From Leptidea sinapis (lineage: Eukaryota > Arthropoda > Insecta > Lepidoptera > Pieridae), in NCBI RefSeq assembly GCF_905404315.1, contig NC_066276.1, positions 13,782,001 through 13,846,000 on the forward strand: a stretch of DNA of 64,000 nucleotides, written 5' to 3'. The notes beneath the pieces are model-generated. The model ran no database searches and was not told the origin of the DNA. It saw nothing but the letters and a program-made list of their open reading frames with translations. Positions 10,801 through 25,800 of the stretch are shown piece after piece. How positions within the stretch are numbered: the first letter of the stretch is position 1; every line of letters begins with the position of its first letter. The position numbers were made by a program, and so were the translations under genes.

Positions 10801-13800
10801 ATAGTTTCCAATTTACAGGCCAATATTCTATGGTTTACTCTATCAAAAGCCTTTTGGAAGTCAGTATAGATAGAGTCAACTTGACCATGATCGTTGAAAG
10901 CTCTACAAATAAAGTCTGTATACTCCATCAAGTTACTGGCGGTTGACCTTCCTTTTAAGAAACCGTGTTGCTTCTGAGTGATATGCGGGATAAAGTGGTG
11001 GTATAGGTGGTCGTTAACTAAGGACTCTAATATTTTGGCAAAACTGGATAAGATGCTTATAGGCCTATAATTAGTACAGTCGCTAGGGTCACCCGATTTG
11101 TGTATTGGTATGATGTGTGCTTCTTTCCAAGCATGAGGAAAAACACCAGTTTGTATAGATTTGTTAAAAATCAAGTAAAGAGGGTCTATCAGAGCCTCTG
11201 AGCAATGCCATCTGGCCCAGCTCCTTTGTTAGGATCCAATGCATTGAGTTTCTTTAAAATATCCTCTTTAGATATGTGCACTGAAAATAGAGGATAATTA
11301 ATAGGCTGACTTGATAAAGAATCGTTCATGTGCCTATCTGGTTCAAAAACTGATGAAAAATACTCGGAGAAGAGTTCGGCTGCGGCTTCACCACCAGTTG
11401 CAATTTTGTCACCAAACTTAATGGTCTCGGGGATTGACGGTCCAAGTCTTTTACTTTTAATATAAGAAAAGAATAGTTTGGTTGAATTATTAAGCGACTC
11501 TTCCACACTTAAAAGGAATGAGTTATAACAAGCCTTAATCAGAGCCTTGGACCTAGAGCGTAATAACCGAAACTCGTCGAAGTCCCTCGGATTATTGGTT
11601 TTTTTATATTTTTTATGGATACGATTTTTCTCTTCTATACAGGCTTTCAAAGATTCTGAAAACCAAATAGGATAGTTAAGGATAGTTCAATCGACCTATT
11701 CGCTTATATTTTGTGTTTCTTTTTATTGTGTCGTTAAGTATTTCATAAAAATATTTAACACTCAAGTTGACATAACTATGGCTTAAAATACTGTCCCATG
11801 TGTTATTATTAAGTTGTAGTATACAACTTTTTGTGTCACATTTACGAAAGTTAGGCACCATAATAGATTTGTTTTGTATATTTTTAATATTAGATTCAAT
11901 AGACACATCGATCTCAATGGCTGGGTGGTGTCGGTCGGGCACACATAATGGGGAACTCTCAGATAAAGATACGTCTGTCAGATCTGTCATAAAAAGGTCA
12001 AGAGTACGATTATTTGAATTGCGAACATAATTATATTGCGACAGGCCACCCACCTCCAGTAGATCAATAAGTAGCGAAGATTTGGTATCGTAGGCTTTAC
12101 TAGGGCACAGACGAGGAATGGAAATGTTATCGCATGACCATCTAATACCAGGCACATTAAAATCACCGAGAATAATAGTTTTAGAATTGTTTAGATTTAA
12201 AAGCGTATTACAACAATTATCATAAAAAGTGCGACATTGAGTGACATTCAGATCGGGAGGTAAGTATACAAGGTATATATTTAAGTTAAATCCACGAGGT
12301 CCTCGGTTCTCTCGTACTGTTATCCATATATCCTCTAATGAGCTTTCAAGTTCGGGATGTCGAATTGCAAATAGATTTTTCTTAAGTGCTAACAGAACAC
12401 CCCCACCGGATTGCTTTGACAAACAAGTAGATTCGCGGTCTCTACGAAATACGGTATACCTGTCATCCACAAATTCACTATTAGAGAAAGAGCTATCTAG
12501 GTTTGTTTCGCATAAACAGATAATATCATAATTCTCAATTAGGATATTTTTGTACAATTCCGTTAATTTACTTCTTATTCGGTTAACATTCTGATAAAAT
12601 ATTTTCATAAAAAAACTGATATTTAAAAATCCAAATAACGTAATAAACGTATAACCTTAAAACTAAATATTTATACAAAACAATAAGTAATATATATCAC
12701 AAAATTAGCTTCTCAAGACTCATGATATCTTTAATGTAAATAGCGGGTGAGGTGTCGTCTTTTCTTATATATACTCGGCCGAATTTAACCCATACGTACT
12801 TACATCCCTTATCCTTAGCCAGATGTCGCGCGGCTGCATGCAAGTCCTTACATTGCTTTGAAAGGTGTTCACCCACGAAAATAGGTATTTTATCTCCACT
12901 AACTCCGATGTGAACGGAATTTAGGTGATCCATCGGATTACCTCTGTTGTATCTCTTGACGCCTGATATAATTGCATCACGGTGACGTTCAGATGGAAGT
13001 GTTACAAGTACATCTCGAGGCCTGTCAGATGAGGGGTTAAGTTTGGCAATTCGACGACACGAGCGTATATCACTGTCCGATATGGGCATTTTTATTTGTT
13101 CACAAAGCTTCTTAAACAACATGGCTAAGTTCTCATTCCGGCGCTCTGGAATACATTGAACCTCTAAGTTACAGCTCCTTGAAGCTTTTTCGGATTGACA
13201 AAGACGATACTCCAACTTAGCCATATCAGATTGTACCTTGGCTTTCTGTGCTTCGAGTTCAGTAATTCTCTTAATAGCCTGATCAAGATTTGTTCTTGTG
13301 TCTTTTTGTTCTTTAGATATAAAGTCTGTAGTTTGAGTAAACTCTTGTTTAATTGTTTCCACAACAGCTTTCACTTCAGATTTCACTTTTTCCTGAATTT
13401 CAAGGGAGAGTGTAGATCTGATACTATCTAACTTTAAGTCAGTAAGCTCACTTCCACCCATTATTCGAATTAATTGATTTAGAAAAAGAGTTATCAAGTG
13501 AGTCATTGCTTGAAATTTTGCCATAGAGGGTTGGGAAGCAGGCAGTGATTGAGCCGAAGCCACTGGAACATTGTTCAGCCTATGTCGCGATCCTACGGAA
13601 GTATCATCATTTCTAGTTCTACGAGTAATATTTGCACATGACTCGCAGCGCCACGATCGATTCAGTTCTCTAATATTTGACTTAAAATATGATGACGAGT
13701 AATCAATGCATTGGTAGTGATAGCACGCTTTACATGCAACACATTTAAGTAAGTCAGACTGGCTGACAGCTTTCTTACATCCCAAGCAGTTCAAAGTGAT

Positions 13801-16800
13801 TTCTAAGGGATTTTATAGAATTGAGATTATAGATAGTATTAATCGCCCTTTTTTGCAAAACAAATATTGTATGACTATCAGCTTCTTTCCTATCTATCAG
13901 CAAAATTCCATATGACATTTTAGATTATAATTGACAGACACTGATAGTATTACTTATATAAAACATTTATTGTGTTAGTTATAACTTAATATTATTTTGT
14001 TTAATATATAAATAAAATATTTATTTTTATTATATTTATTTTTATTATATATTATATAAATAAAATATTTACAAAAGGAGTGAAAACTAAGGTCAGGAGA
14101 CATTTCAATGAGGTGGGGCCGGCGATTTCAGGAGGTATAAAATTGTACAAAGAAGACTTCATTGAAGCACAATTAAAGAACAAATAGTCTAAATTTCCCT
14201 CATCAAGTCCACAGTCACTTAGAGAATTGTCTCTAATTCTTATTTTGGCTAGGAATACTGGATTGCAAGAGTGGTTTAAGAGTAACCGGCAAACTGTTGA
14301 TATTATTGATTTATTGAGGAATCTAAATTTCGAGAACCACAGTAATTATTATTATATATATATTATATAATAATAATAATATATCTGTATATATAACCTT
14401 TACATATATACATGAATATAATATATAAAAGAACATATAGACAGACAAGTGTTTCATAATCAGATAGAATTGGTCAAGTGAGCCGTAGAACCATTATTTA
14501 TCACAACATTAGTCAATGCAATTGTATCTAGGGCCAGGGCTTACATGGGATTTTCTCTCATGGCTAGACTTGATACTTGTTACCACACTTGAATAATAGT
14601 AATTGTTATGTTTTTTTATCTTTATAGGTCGACCTAAAAAGTATAAAGAAGAATCAGAAAACAACTCCCCAGAAAGAGCTAAATCACCAGAGGTGCGTCA
14701 TGGTAAAAAGAAAAAGAAGGATAAGGAAAAGGAAAAGAAAAAAGAAGAAAAGGAGAAAGAAAAAGAAAAAGAAGTCACTAAAACTAGAGATAAAACTTTG
14801 GCACCATCTAGTAAGTTGCATTTAGATAAATGTTGGAGCTCCTGTGATCAGTTGGGTCCATAAGGATGTGTTTGTAAATGTGGGGACATCCTCAGATGTG
14901 CACAGTGTCGTGACCAACGTGCGGCCCTCGGAGGCCACCGCCATTGGTGGCCTACTCACCGGCAGCACGGCCAAGACTACCGCGGTCGTTGATCTCACCA
15001 GAGACGACGGCAACAAGAATGTTGCGGATTCCAGGGAAGTCTCCTTCAATAAATTACAAGGTACAAATACATGCTATAATAGAAGAACCTAGATATATTT
15101 TATTACCAATGTATTTATATCATTATATACACTAAATATAAATCATTTATGTAATATTTCCAATGTTATCACATTCTCATCTGTATTGAGAGGGGGTGAT
15201 GCAAAGACTAGAATGGCTTCCTCTCATCCAGGAGGCACCGGCCCCTTAAATTCGTTTGATCCACACTGTTACACATAAGAAAAAAGCAATAAGTCAATTA
15301 ACACACACGTGCGAATACAACGGCACTGGGTTTAAATAGAGTATTTGACGCCAGGGCGTTTGTACGTAAAATACGCGCCCAATTGACAGAAACTAAGTTG
15401 CGGAAAATAGCCCGGCAATAGATCACTCAGTCCAATCACTTTCTGCCAACTGATGGCAAATGATCACCTGGTACTGGCTCTTTCCGGCTTCCGGCTGTGC
15501 TATATAAGAGAAGGTGAGGTATGTACGTAACATGTGCGTAGGCAAGACGTTCCCGTCGCTGGTGGTGGTTGCGCGGCCCTATCTGCGCTCGAAGGAAGCG
15601 CCGCCAAGCGACCGCGCGGCCCTGGATACGAAGGTGAAGTCTGTGCTGGTGCACACCTCCATGAAGTTCACGGAGTGGCTCATCCAGCAAGGCCTGGTGC
15701 GCGCCGAGCAATGGTGCGCCATACACCCTGAAAATAAACTCAAACTTGGTAAGTGCTTTCCTCTTGAGGTCACACACGTTCCCAGCTAACTACAAAAATC
15801 GCGCTCTTCTTAAATGTTCTCGGGATTGCCTGAATGTTGCTAGAAAGCATGGGCGTCCTCAATCTCGTGGCATGGTCGAATGATCAGCAAGCGTATTTGT
15901 CTTCATAATGCAAAAAACAGACCTTTCTTTGAAAAAAGGTAACTAAGACTAACCTTCGCACGACACTCCACAAGTTAGGATATCATCCCCACCATCTGGA
16001 TGTGTGGCGGTCCTCCACAGTGCGGTTTTCAAAGGAGCTTTCTTCCTCGTACTACAACGCTGTGGAATGAGCTTCCTTGTGCGGTGTATCCGGGACGATA
16101 CGACATGGGTACATTCAAAAAAAGCGCGTACACCTTCCTTAAAGGCCGGAAACACTCTTGTGATTCCTCTGGTGTTGCAAGAGAATGTGGGCGGCGGTGA
16201 TCACTTAACACCAGATGACTCCTATTCCATAAAAAAAAAGAATAATTTTTCTCGCCAACATTTTGAAGTGATAGTAGTCAATTTGAGATTGGTAGTTTTT
16301 TCATAACTTTTAAAGTTCTCTCCTGTTCCGAGCTTGCGTTATAGCCCCCACTTTGGAAATTTTATGGAGAGTGAAATCTAGTGTTGTCTAAAAGTTACTT
16401 CTCACTATGAAAATATTTATTTGTTTATACTTTCTAATTGAAGGGCTGCGCAAAATTATCATTACAACAATATTATTGAAGTCGATTCCACGGTTTTTGA
16501 AGAGGTAGCGAACTAATTTGGGATTAATTATTATGTATAATACTACTCTGTCAAAAAAGTACCGGAAAAATATTAATAACACAAAAAATGGAAACTAATA
16601 AAAATAATAAAAACGCCTTCCTTCGATAACGAATAACGATACACCAACAAATAATCCAACTATCAAAACATTCTTAAACGTTTTTCCGGAATTGCGTTTG
16701 GTTCTCGTCTCGAATTCGATACCGGATACGGTGTGATAATTTGTGTTTAGCAAAAAGAAATAAGTCGGTTGGTGCTATATCTGGTGGAAAAAGGTGTTTG

Positions 16801-19800
16801 CTAGGCGGTACTTGTTGAGTTTATAGTCAACAAGTCGTTTACTGTAATGGAATTGCGTGAAGGCTCATTATCTTGCTGCAAAATCCAAGACTTATCTTAA
16901 ATCTGGCCTTTTTCGCATAACGCGCTAATAATATATTTTATTTACCATTTAACCTTCCGGTAAGAATTCCGAGTGCACAAAACCGCGATAGTCTAAGAAA
17001 ACAGTCAACGTGACTTGATCCATTTTGGGGTGGTCTTTTCGGTGTCGGTTCAGGTGGATGGCGCCTCTCTAAAGCTTATTGACTAGCTTACATTTTAAAC
17101 TCGTAAATGAGTTGGAATCGTAAATGACTTGTTCTATCTAAGAGTCCTAAGAGTCGACTCTTAGGCGACTGAGTTTTTTGGAAAACATTCCGGTCTTTTG
17201 GGTCGAGCCGAGCGGCAACAGAATTCATACCCACGTGATTATTTAAAACGATACGGATCGACTCGTGAGATACAGACAGTTCAGCGGCTATCCCTCTCAA
17301 ACTAAAATGAGCATTTTTACTCAGTATCGTCACTTTTGCTATGTTAACTTCAGTTGAAGATGTTAACGGCCTACCAGGGAGAGGCAAATATCTCGGCCGC
17401 TTTGTACCACTCATAAGCACGTGTTTTTGATAAACTCGATTCACCGTAAGTCTTCGGTAACATTTTCAGTGTCTCCAACCCGAAATTCTATTAGCGTTGC
17501 AAAATGTAAGACAAACTCTTTGTTTGACGTTATTGTCCATTATGAAATTCGTAATACACACTCGATATAATATTATTAAAAAAATGAAAAACAGTTGGTC
17601 CAATCTAACAAAAACAAAAATCAAAATATTTTATTTGGAACCTTAAACAATCATTCATTTCCGATACTTTTTTGACTGAATGTATATCATTCTAATAGAA
17701 ACCGAACGAAGAAGACACTAGAAGTCAGATATCCGCGTTAAACATGCGGGCGTGACACAACTCATATGTATGGGATGTTGCACAATATGTAACTGCGGAA
17801 ACTTCCATAACCAGATATCTATATATAAATATCGGTCAATATTTGATTGTTGCTGTAATTTTAATTGTAACAATAGTATGTTAGAAAAAGCTTTACTGAA
17901 TTCAATACAATTTTAATTTGATTTCATTAAATTCAAAAAGAAATAATGTACTGTACGTGCTCTGTTATATGTTAGCTACCTCCCTCATAGGTCTTGTTAT
18001 TCAAGTTTACAATAAAATACCAGACAGTATTATAGGACTTACTGAGAACAAATTTAATAAATAGTTTAAAGCATATTTGACAAAGAAGGCTTATTATATA
18101 TCTTCTTCTTCTTTAGCTGTTCTCAACCTCTTAGGTAGAGGCCTCCCTCAGTTTATGCCATCTTTTCCGGTCTTGAGCAGTTTCCAACCACTTTGTTCCC
18201 GTCAGTCTTTTGATATCGTCGTACCAACACATCTGCGGTCTTCCTCTCGGGCGTTTCTCACCTCACGGTCTCCGTTCTATCACTGCCTTGCACTACGAGC
18301 CATGCTTGAGGGTGACATGGCCAGACCACTCCCATTTCAATTTCGCAACACGTTTGGTTACATCGCTCACTTTGCTCTGCTCTCTGACCCATTCGCTTCT
18401 TTTACGGTCTCTCAGTGTAACTCCTACCAGTTTTCTCTCAATTGCCCTTTGAGCCAGCTGAAGTTTGTGGAGGGTCTCCTTAGTAAAAACCCAAGTCTCA
18501 GCCCCATACGTAACTGGCAAGATGCACTGGTCGTGAATAAGAGCTTTTTGGTCGGCACTGATTTTAATGTTAAACGCGAACTTGAGTTTGGAGTAAGCTG
18601 CCCACGCCAGTATTATGCGCCTGCCAATTTCGTTAGCCTGATTGTCCTTTCCCATTACGACCTCTTGACCAAGATACACATACTTTTCCACTTTTTTATA
18701 TAAAAGATAATAATGCATGGTTCTTGACTGGTTATGCACAGGCCACCTAAAACTAAGTAGGCTAAGCAATTTTGTTATTCTATTATTTAAAAGATGGGCT
18801 GGGAGTTTCTTATCAGTTCTTCTCCCCTTGCTCCTTTACAAACTGGTATAGTCCTGGTCCGATGAGACTGAATTCTGATTTTTTATAACGGGACCAGTCT
18901 AGAAGAATAATTGCAAATTAAAAATGAGATTCCAAATCGGGCCGTACTGCTGCCTGCTCTGCAAGCTCTAGCTCATCTATAATAGGATCAGTTGATATCA
19001 GCTATGAGGGCGAGAGTGCAGGGCTTCTAACTTTCTGCTTGTGACGATGTTATCGCGCTGCAGGGATGTACTCGGACGTGTCCAAGTTCCCGTACTCGGG
19101 CGGCTACGTGTGGATCTCGGAGTGCTGCCCGACGCGCTTTGTGTCCGTATTCTGTGGCTCCATCTTCGAGGGCACCACCTGCCCGCCCAGCGTGCTGCTC
19201 AAGCTGATCTACCACTGGGCCTGCCAGACCAATGTCCAAAACGTGGTGCAGTGGGTGAAGGTTGACAACCTTTACGTGAAGGGCCTATTCACGTGGCTGC
19301 GTGCCATCTGCACCTCCGCCGTTCACCAGCACCTGGGGCTGCTGGGAGGTCCGGGCAAAAAGATCGAGGTGGGAGTGATCTCCCTCGGGACAACGAGCCA
19401 CGACGGCACTCAGAGACAGGTCAAAGTGGAAGTGCTTGGAGTCCTCGATCCTGTTGAAAAAGTGGTGAGTACCTATTGTTGTCGGGACATGATCCGAGGT
19501 GTTACGCCCCGCAAGGCGACTGCGGCCCCGACCCCGAGGATCACTCATCACTGACGATGGAAGTTTTCGCCTGTTGGGCAGTGATCGCCGCCGTCCACAC
19601 TCCTTTGCAACACCATACAAGCGTTGCCGGCTTCATAAATAAGTGTACACGCTTCTTTCAAAGGTAGCCATGTCGTATAGTCCTGGAAACACCAGGCAAG
19701 GAAACTCATTCCGCACGTGTTGTAAACGAAAAAGTAGTTAAAACCCGCACTGGGAAGAAACGGCACACATCCAGATGCTGAGAATGACATTAAACGACCG

Positions 19801-22800
19801 ATACAGCCTAGGCGTAGTGACCCAGCCCGCAGAGCGTGAGGGCCCGGGTTATATGACGAATTTAAAATTTAGCGTTGTCGAGGAGGCATCCAAGACTTGG
19901 AGAAACACCGGCGTTCACGGCGCTATTGACCGTGATCAGCTTGACCACTAGCTGGTGCTTAGGGATGACGCTTGATTGTGTATCGTCGGGGAAGTTCTGT
20001 AGAGCTGTTTCTCCTGATCACATGATGTGTTTCTCCACAGTGCGGTTTATATATATCCCTCTTGCCCGTTTGCTCCCTCTTATATATATATGCGCCTTCA
20101 AAATTTCTCAACTTCTTTGAGCAGTCTGTGCGAGGCTGTATTGTATTATGTATTTGTTTGGTGTTAAGAAGTCGGCCTCAGTGTATTTTAATTATACACA
20201 GTTTCGTTTTATGCGCCGTACTTTATTAATGCAATGTCAAGAAGGAACTAAACCATCATTTAGGCAATGCTGCCAAACTTAAAATATAAAAAAATACATT
20301 AATGTCGCTATGAAGGTTGCAGTAGGGTCCAGGATATATAGTTATACTATGTAAATTAAATAACTAAATGAGCACGTACTTTCAGAAAAAACGTGTACAC
20401 ATACATAAAGGACCGGCAATGCGGATGCGAATGATGTTGCTAGAGAGTACTGTCGTCGGTGACGCGGGTGGACACTGCCATACATAACTAGTTTACCGAA
20501 TCTGAAATATCACGTTCCTTGGTAACAGCTGAACTCTGTGGCGGAAAAATATAAAGTAAATAGATAAAAATATAATGTTTATGTATACAGTAAAAATATT
20601 ACATAATAAGTTACATTTCGTTATGTTTGGTATCAGAGTATAATCGACTGTTGGTGTTCAGATCAGACTACGTGCTGTGGAGCCCCTCGGCGAGCACGAG
20701 AAGAACTACAAGAAGCGCTTTCAGAAGATCTTGGAACCGCTGTCGGGCTGGGTGTCGCCCGCCTCCACCGTGGTCACCGACCTCACGGTGGACAAGAGCA
20801 CACTGGTCAGCATGGGCTTCAAGAGCGTCGTGCAGAGCTCTGCGCAGGGTGAGCAGCGCGGCTCCAACGTGAACATCATGGAGTACCTGCGCCGCATCGT
20901 GCCCAGGATGTTCCAGAACACGCTGTCGCTGCTCTCGCGCCAGATCATCCAGCAGTTCCTAGATGAGCTGGTGTGGAGGGAGAGGTATTCCGACACGCAT
21001 TGCGTTTATATAAATCAAAAACACAATTATATCATAAACATTCTCAGTGCATATTATAGTTCCATAAGTTCGGATTATTTGTGCTCTTTATATATTAAAC
21101 AATTTCACAAATTAATGAAACAAAAAACAGCTGAATGTTGTCGTCTACCAAAAAAAAAGAAAGAAAAAATAAGACTTTGAGACCACCGTCACGCCCCCAT
21201 TCTCGTGCAACATCAGACGAACACAATTATAATTTTTTTGCTTACGTCCGTCAAATCGTTTGTTTAGGCAAAAGTTTTCATAAACTTAACCCTTGGAATC
21301 ATTGAAAAACCCTCATTTGTCCTCTCTGGTATGCTCTATGTAGATTTTGCCAAGAGGCCTACGGAGGCCCTAAACACATCCCTCAAACTCCAGGGAGAGG
21401 ACATACCCCACTTGTGCCCCCTGCGGATATTGCGGCTCTTAAATGTCGTAGGGCTGGAGGATGTGATTAATATACAATTAAGAACTCGGATGATGCAAGA
21501 AATAATTTCTCTAAACCTTTGCCCAACTACTTCATCACAACGAGCATAGCCTTTACTAGGGCGTAGGGGCACAATAGATATACAGATATAAGTGTTACTT
21601 TTCCCAATAATAATAGTGCAAATATTGCGCACATTTTACGGTAGACGCGATGGACCTTCAAGTCGACTCTTCAGCGTTTGATGAAAAAATATGCGAAGAC
21701 GGTTTCGTATATCATTAACCAACACTTGTAAGCTCAAGAAAAGCAGAATTGGCGGATAATATCGCCGCGGTCCGTGAAAAAGTACAACAGATCCCTAGGC
21801 ATCGATTCCTCGCCATTTACTCGGGCTTTCACAGACTTCAACTTAGCTAATTTTCCTTCGTGTCTTAGGCCTACACTACTTAACGCATCAGCTCAAAGTG
21901 TATGACCATTGACAACGTTGTTTCTTCCCTGACTGGTCTTCGAAAGTTTGGCGGAAATGGCCAGGCGCATTTCTCGACGATTCGCTCGAAAATGTTTACT
22001 TACAGGCATAATTGGATGACGTACGAACCCCAGCTTCACCGGATGAGAAAGCATCCTCAAACAGTTACCGCTACTCGACGCAATTGCTGTTGCCGAAAAT
22101 GAGCATTGAATTCTCCTCAAGAATACTTGGAGAAACAACCGAAATACTTGGAAAAAATAAATGGTGGTGGACAATTCACCGGTGGACCAGGATCTGTCGT
22201 TGGCTGTGGAATGCCCAAAATTTGGCAAATCTGTCAACTTGAGGAACCTTCCCTTCATTTTCCAGTCGGAGGTATAGAATGTGCGGAAATATTCTGAATA
22301 AAGGCTACGTCTGGAAAAAAACCCTAATCAAAGCATTCAACAAAAAGGCTGAGCATTAGGAAACATACGCATTCTAACCAGGACACTAATGAGGTATTGC
22401 ATTTTAAACAAACACCTCTCAATCCTAGGCCTCAGAGATTGCAGAGCGTGTAGATTCTATAAGTGCCGATGAAACCCCCTTACACATCCTCTCTTAATGT
22501 GGTACTTTAATGGGTATGCATCTCTTTCGGAAGTCCAGTTCTTTAACCACTTTATATACGCCAGGTCACTGCAAAAGATATAATAAGATTCATGAAATGA
22601 ATCAGTCTTAGCAGTGAGCTATTATTTAATAGAGGCTATCACAATAGATTTCATTGGTTGCAGTGAGACAAGGTTGCCCTAGGACTACTAAAGCCGCTTT
22701 AAAAACCATAACCATCAACGAAAAAGATTTGTACTGATTCTATTACAAATGGATTCTATTTTGGATACGCGGATCGAATGAGTGAAGATAGAATGATTTA

Positions 22801-25800
22801 TCAAATATATAAGGCAAGTATGTGTGGGCAAGTCGGTCGCGGGAGACCTCGTAGAACATTCGTCGAACGAATTTTTGAGAAAAGGAAAGGTCCGAAACAC
22901 CCGTAAGCGTGTATGAGAAAAGTAATGAATGTAGAGGAGGCGCGTGAGGTATAAGGATAGAAGCAAGTGGCATTCTATTGTCTCTGCCTATCCTGCGAAC
23001 AAGGTTTGAGTACGTGTGTGTGTGTCTATTTGAACTAAATATTTTTGTAGTATGGACACAAGAATTATGAATTACAGAATCATTATATACTAGGATAAGT
23101 CTCTAGAGAAAAAACAGTATTTTGAGCAAACTGATTGGACCTAACGCCTCGAGTGTGTAAAACATAAACTAAGCGCTATATTACTTTTTTGTGCAATATT
23201 TTCAATGTGGATTAAAACTAAGATGATGATAGTTTTATTACGCTAGATCTTTAATTTCATCAATATTTTTTATAAGTACACTTATGTTGTATATATGGTA
23301 TTGTATTATGCGACCATTATAATAACGATTATAAAAATGTATATATTAAGTATATAATTTTAAATATATTAAATAATTATTATTTTTAAATATATAATAT
23401 TTAAGCATGATGTACAGACCAGCCGTCGCCTCCCTCGATCATATTTTCGAGAAGGGAATGATCGTCTTTGGTGTGGAAATAGAATCAATTTGATTTGATC
23501 ACAATTAGGTTCGGCATATCTCCGGGGCAGGCGTTCGACAACATCGTGTTGCATATCGCAGAGCAGAGCAAACTGGAGTCGCGCGATTCTGTCACCATGC
23601 GCCTCAACAAGATAGCGGCCAACCCCTTCAAGTGCTGGAAGTATCCCAAGGTATACATATGACGCTTGTTGAGATGGAGTAGCGGGACTCGTCAAGCTAA
23701 CGGCCGACCTCTGTAAGTGCAGGAGTGAGGATGTTAGGGCGTACCTTTGCCACTTATTTTTATAAATAAAATACAAAATTTAAATTTAAATATCTATAAA
23801 TCAAGTTGATATTGGTTAGAAAAAGGATCGGTCGTCTGCGGAAGTGCCCCCAGCGACGGAGGAGACCGGGCGCGGCAAGCGCAGCCGCAAGCGACGCGAG
23901 ATCTCCCCCCCGCCGCCGCCGCCCCCCGCCACCACCAAGCGGCGCCGCCGGGAGAAGACTACCTACGTGGCGGACGACGACGACGACGAGGAGGAGGTGG
24001 GTGTGTGGTGCGCGCGTCGCGTTAGGCCGGTCCTACATTGGAAGCGGAGTCTGGCCAGTAGACCCGACGCGGCCAGACCGGAACAGTCCAGACTGGCGCT
24101 CCTACACTGCAGCTAGCACTGCCAGAGTCAGTACTGTGTGAACGCTCGACGAGGAAAGGTGTCGTTATTGTCTAGAATCTGGACTAGACGAAAAACAAAC
24201 CTGTTTCGTAGTTGTTGTCAGACTTGTTCCCTCTCCACGAAGCGAGCTTTGGCTCCAGTGTAGGAGGGGACACGGCGCGTCAATGTTCAGACCCGACCAG
24301 ATGGTCTGGTAGTAGAAATTCCGCTTCCAATGTAAGACCGGCCTTAGCCGCGACCGTCGCTACAATGTGTGCGTGTGCAGGTGCCGCTCGCGTTGCGCCG
24401 CAGCAAGATAAAGCAGGAGAAGGTGAAGGAGGGAGGCGAGCGGGGGGAGCGGGGCGGCCGCCGCAAGGTGGCGCGCACGGCGCTGGACGAGGACGACGTG
24501 GAGCTGGACGTGCCGCTCAAGAGCATCAAGCGGGAGCTGCGGCCCGAGCTCACCGTGTCGCTGGAGCGGCACTACTTCGGGCAGACGGCCGCGCCGCCGC
24601 CGCCGCGCGCCGTCGCCATAGCCGTGCAGGTAATAATGTACTAGAAGTATGAAGGAGGGGGGCGAGCGGGGCGGCCGCCGCTGGACGAGGACGACGTGGA
24701 GCTGGACGTGCCGCTCAAGAGCATCAAGCGGGAGCTGCGGCCCGAGCTCACCGTGTCGCTGGAGCGGCACTACTTCGGGCAGACGGCCGCGCCGCCGCCG
24801 CCGCGCGCCGTCGCCATAGCCGTGCAGGTAATAATGTACTAGAAGTATGAAGGAGGGGGGCGAGCGGGGCGGCCGCCGCTGGACGAGGACGACGTGGAGC
24901 TGGACGTGCCGCTCAAGAGCATCAAGCGGGAGCTGCGGCCCGAGCTCACCGTGTCGCTGGAGCGGCACTACTTCGGGCAGACGGCCGCGCCGCCGCCGCC
25001 GCGCGCCGTCGCCATAGCCGTGCAGGTAATAATGTACTAGAAGTATGAAGGAGGGGGGCGAGCGGGGCGGCCGCCGCTGGACGAGGACGACGTGGAGCTG
25101 GACGTGCCGCTCAAGAGCATCAAGCGGGAGCTGCGGCCCGAGCTCACCGTGTCGCTGGAGCGGCACTACTTCGGGCAGACGGCCGCGCCGCCGCCGCCGC
25201 GCGCCGTCGCCATAGCCGTGCAGGTAATAATGTACTAGAAGTATGAAGGAGGGGGGCGAGCGGGGCGGCCGCCGCTGGACGAGGACGACGTGGAGCTGGA
25301 CGTGCCGCTCAAGAGCATCAAGCGGGAGCTGCGGCCCGAGCTCACCGTGTCGCTGGAGCGGCACTACTTCGGGCAGACGGCCGCGCCGCCGCCGCCGCGC
25401 GCCGTCGCCATAGCCGTGCAGGTAATAATGTACTAGAAGTATGAAGGAGGGGGGCGAGCGGGGCGGCCGCCGCTGGACGAGGACGACGTGGAGCTGGACG
25501 TGCCGCTCAAGAGCATCAAGCGGGAGCTGCGGCCCGAGCTCACCGTGTCGCTGGAGCGGCACTACTTCGGGCAGACGGCCGCGCCGCCGCCGCCGCGCGC
25601 CGTCGCCATAGCCGTGCAGGTAATAATGTACTAGAAGTATGAAGGAGGGGGGCGAGCGGGGCGGCCGCCGCTGGACGAGGACGACGTGGAGCTGGACGTG
25701 CCGCTCAAGAGCATCAAGCGGGAGCTGCGGCCCGAGCTCACCGTGTCGCTGGAGCGGCACTACTTCGGGCAGACGGCCGCGCCGCCGCCGCCGCGCGCCG

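Larger units (their letters stand above)
9476..13900 (-). mobile_element. Near full-length PHD-type LINE in intron 3
   Basis: Minus-strand non-LTR element of roughly 4.4 kb. The 3' end on the left carries a (TTTA)n tail at 9478-9500. ORF1 is 12697-13794 and ORF2 lies in 9771-12608, with a spacer of about 90 bp. The two-ORF layout with a PHD/zinc finger ORF1 is that of CR1/Jockey-group LINEs. It is nearly intact but interrupted by a few stops, so it is a fairly young but dead insertion. The 5' end near 13900 is not sharply defined. Confidence 0.75.

Noticed and set aside
14811..14895. Cys-rich reading (C-V-C-K-C-G-D-I-L-R-C) as an extra zinc finger
   Set aside because: That frame does not connect to exon 4 or exon 5 and is followed by stops; the stretch is better explained as a short intron.
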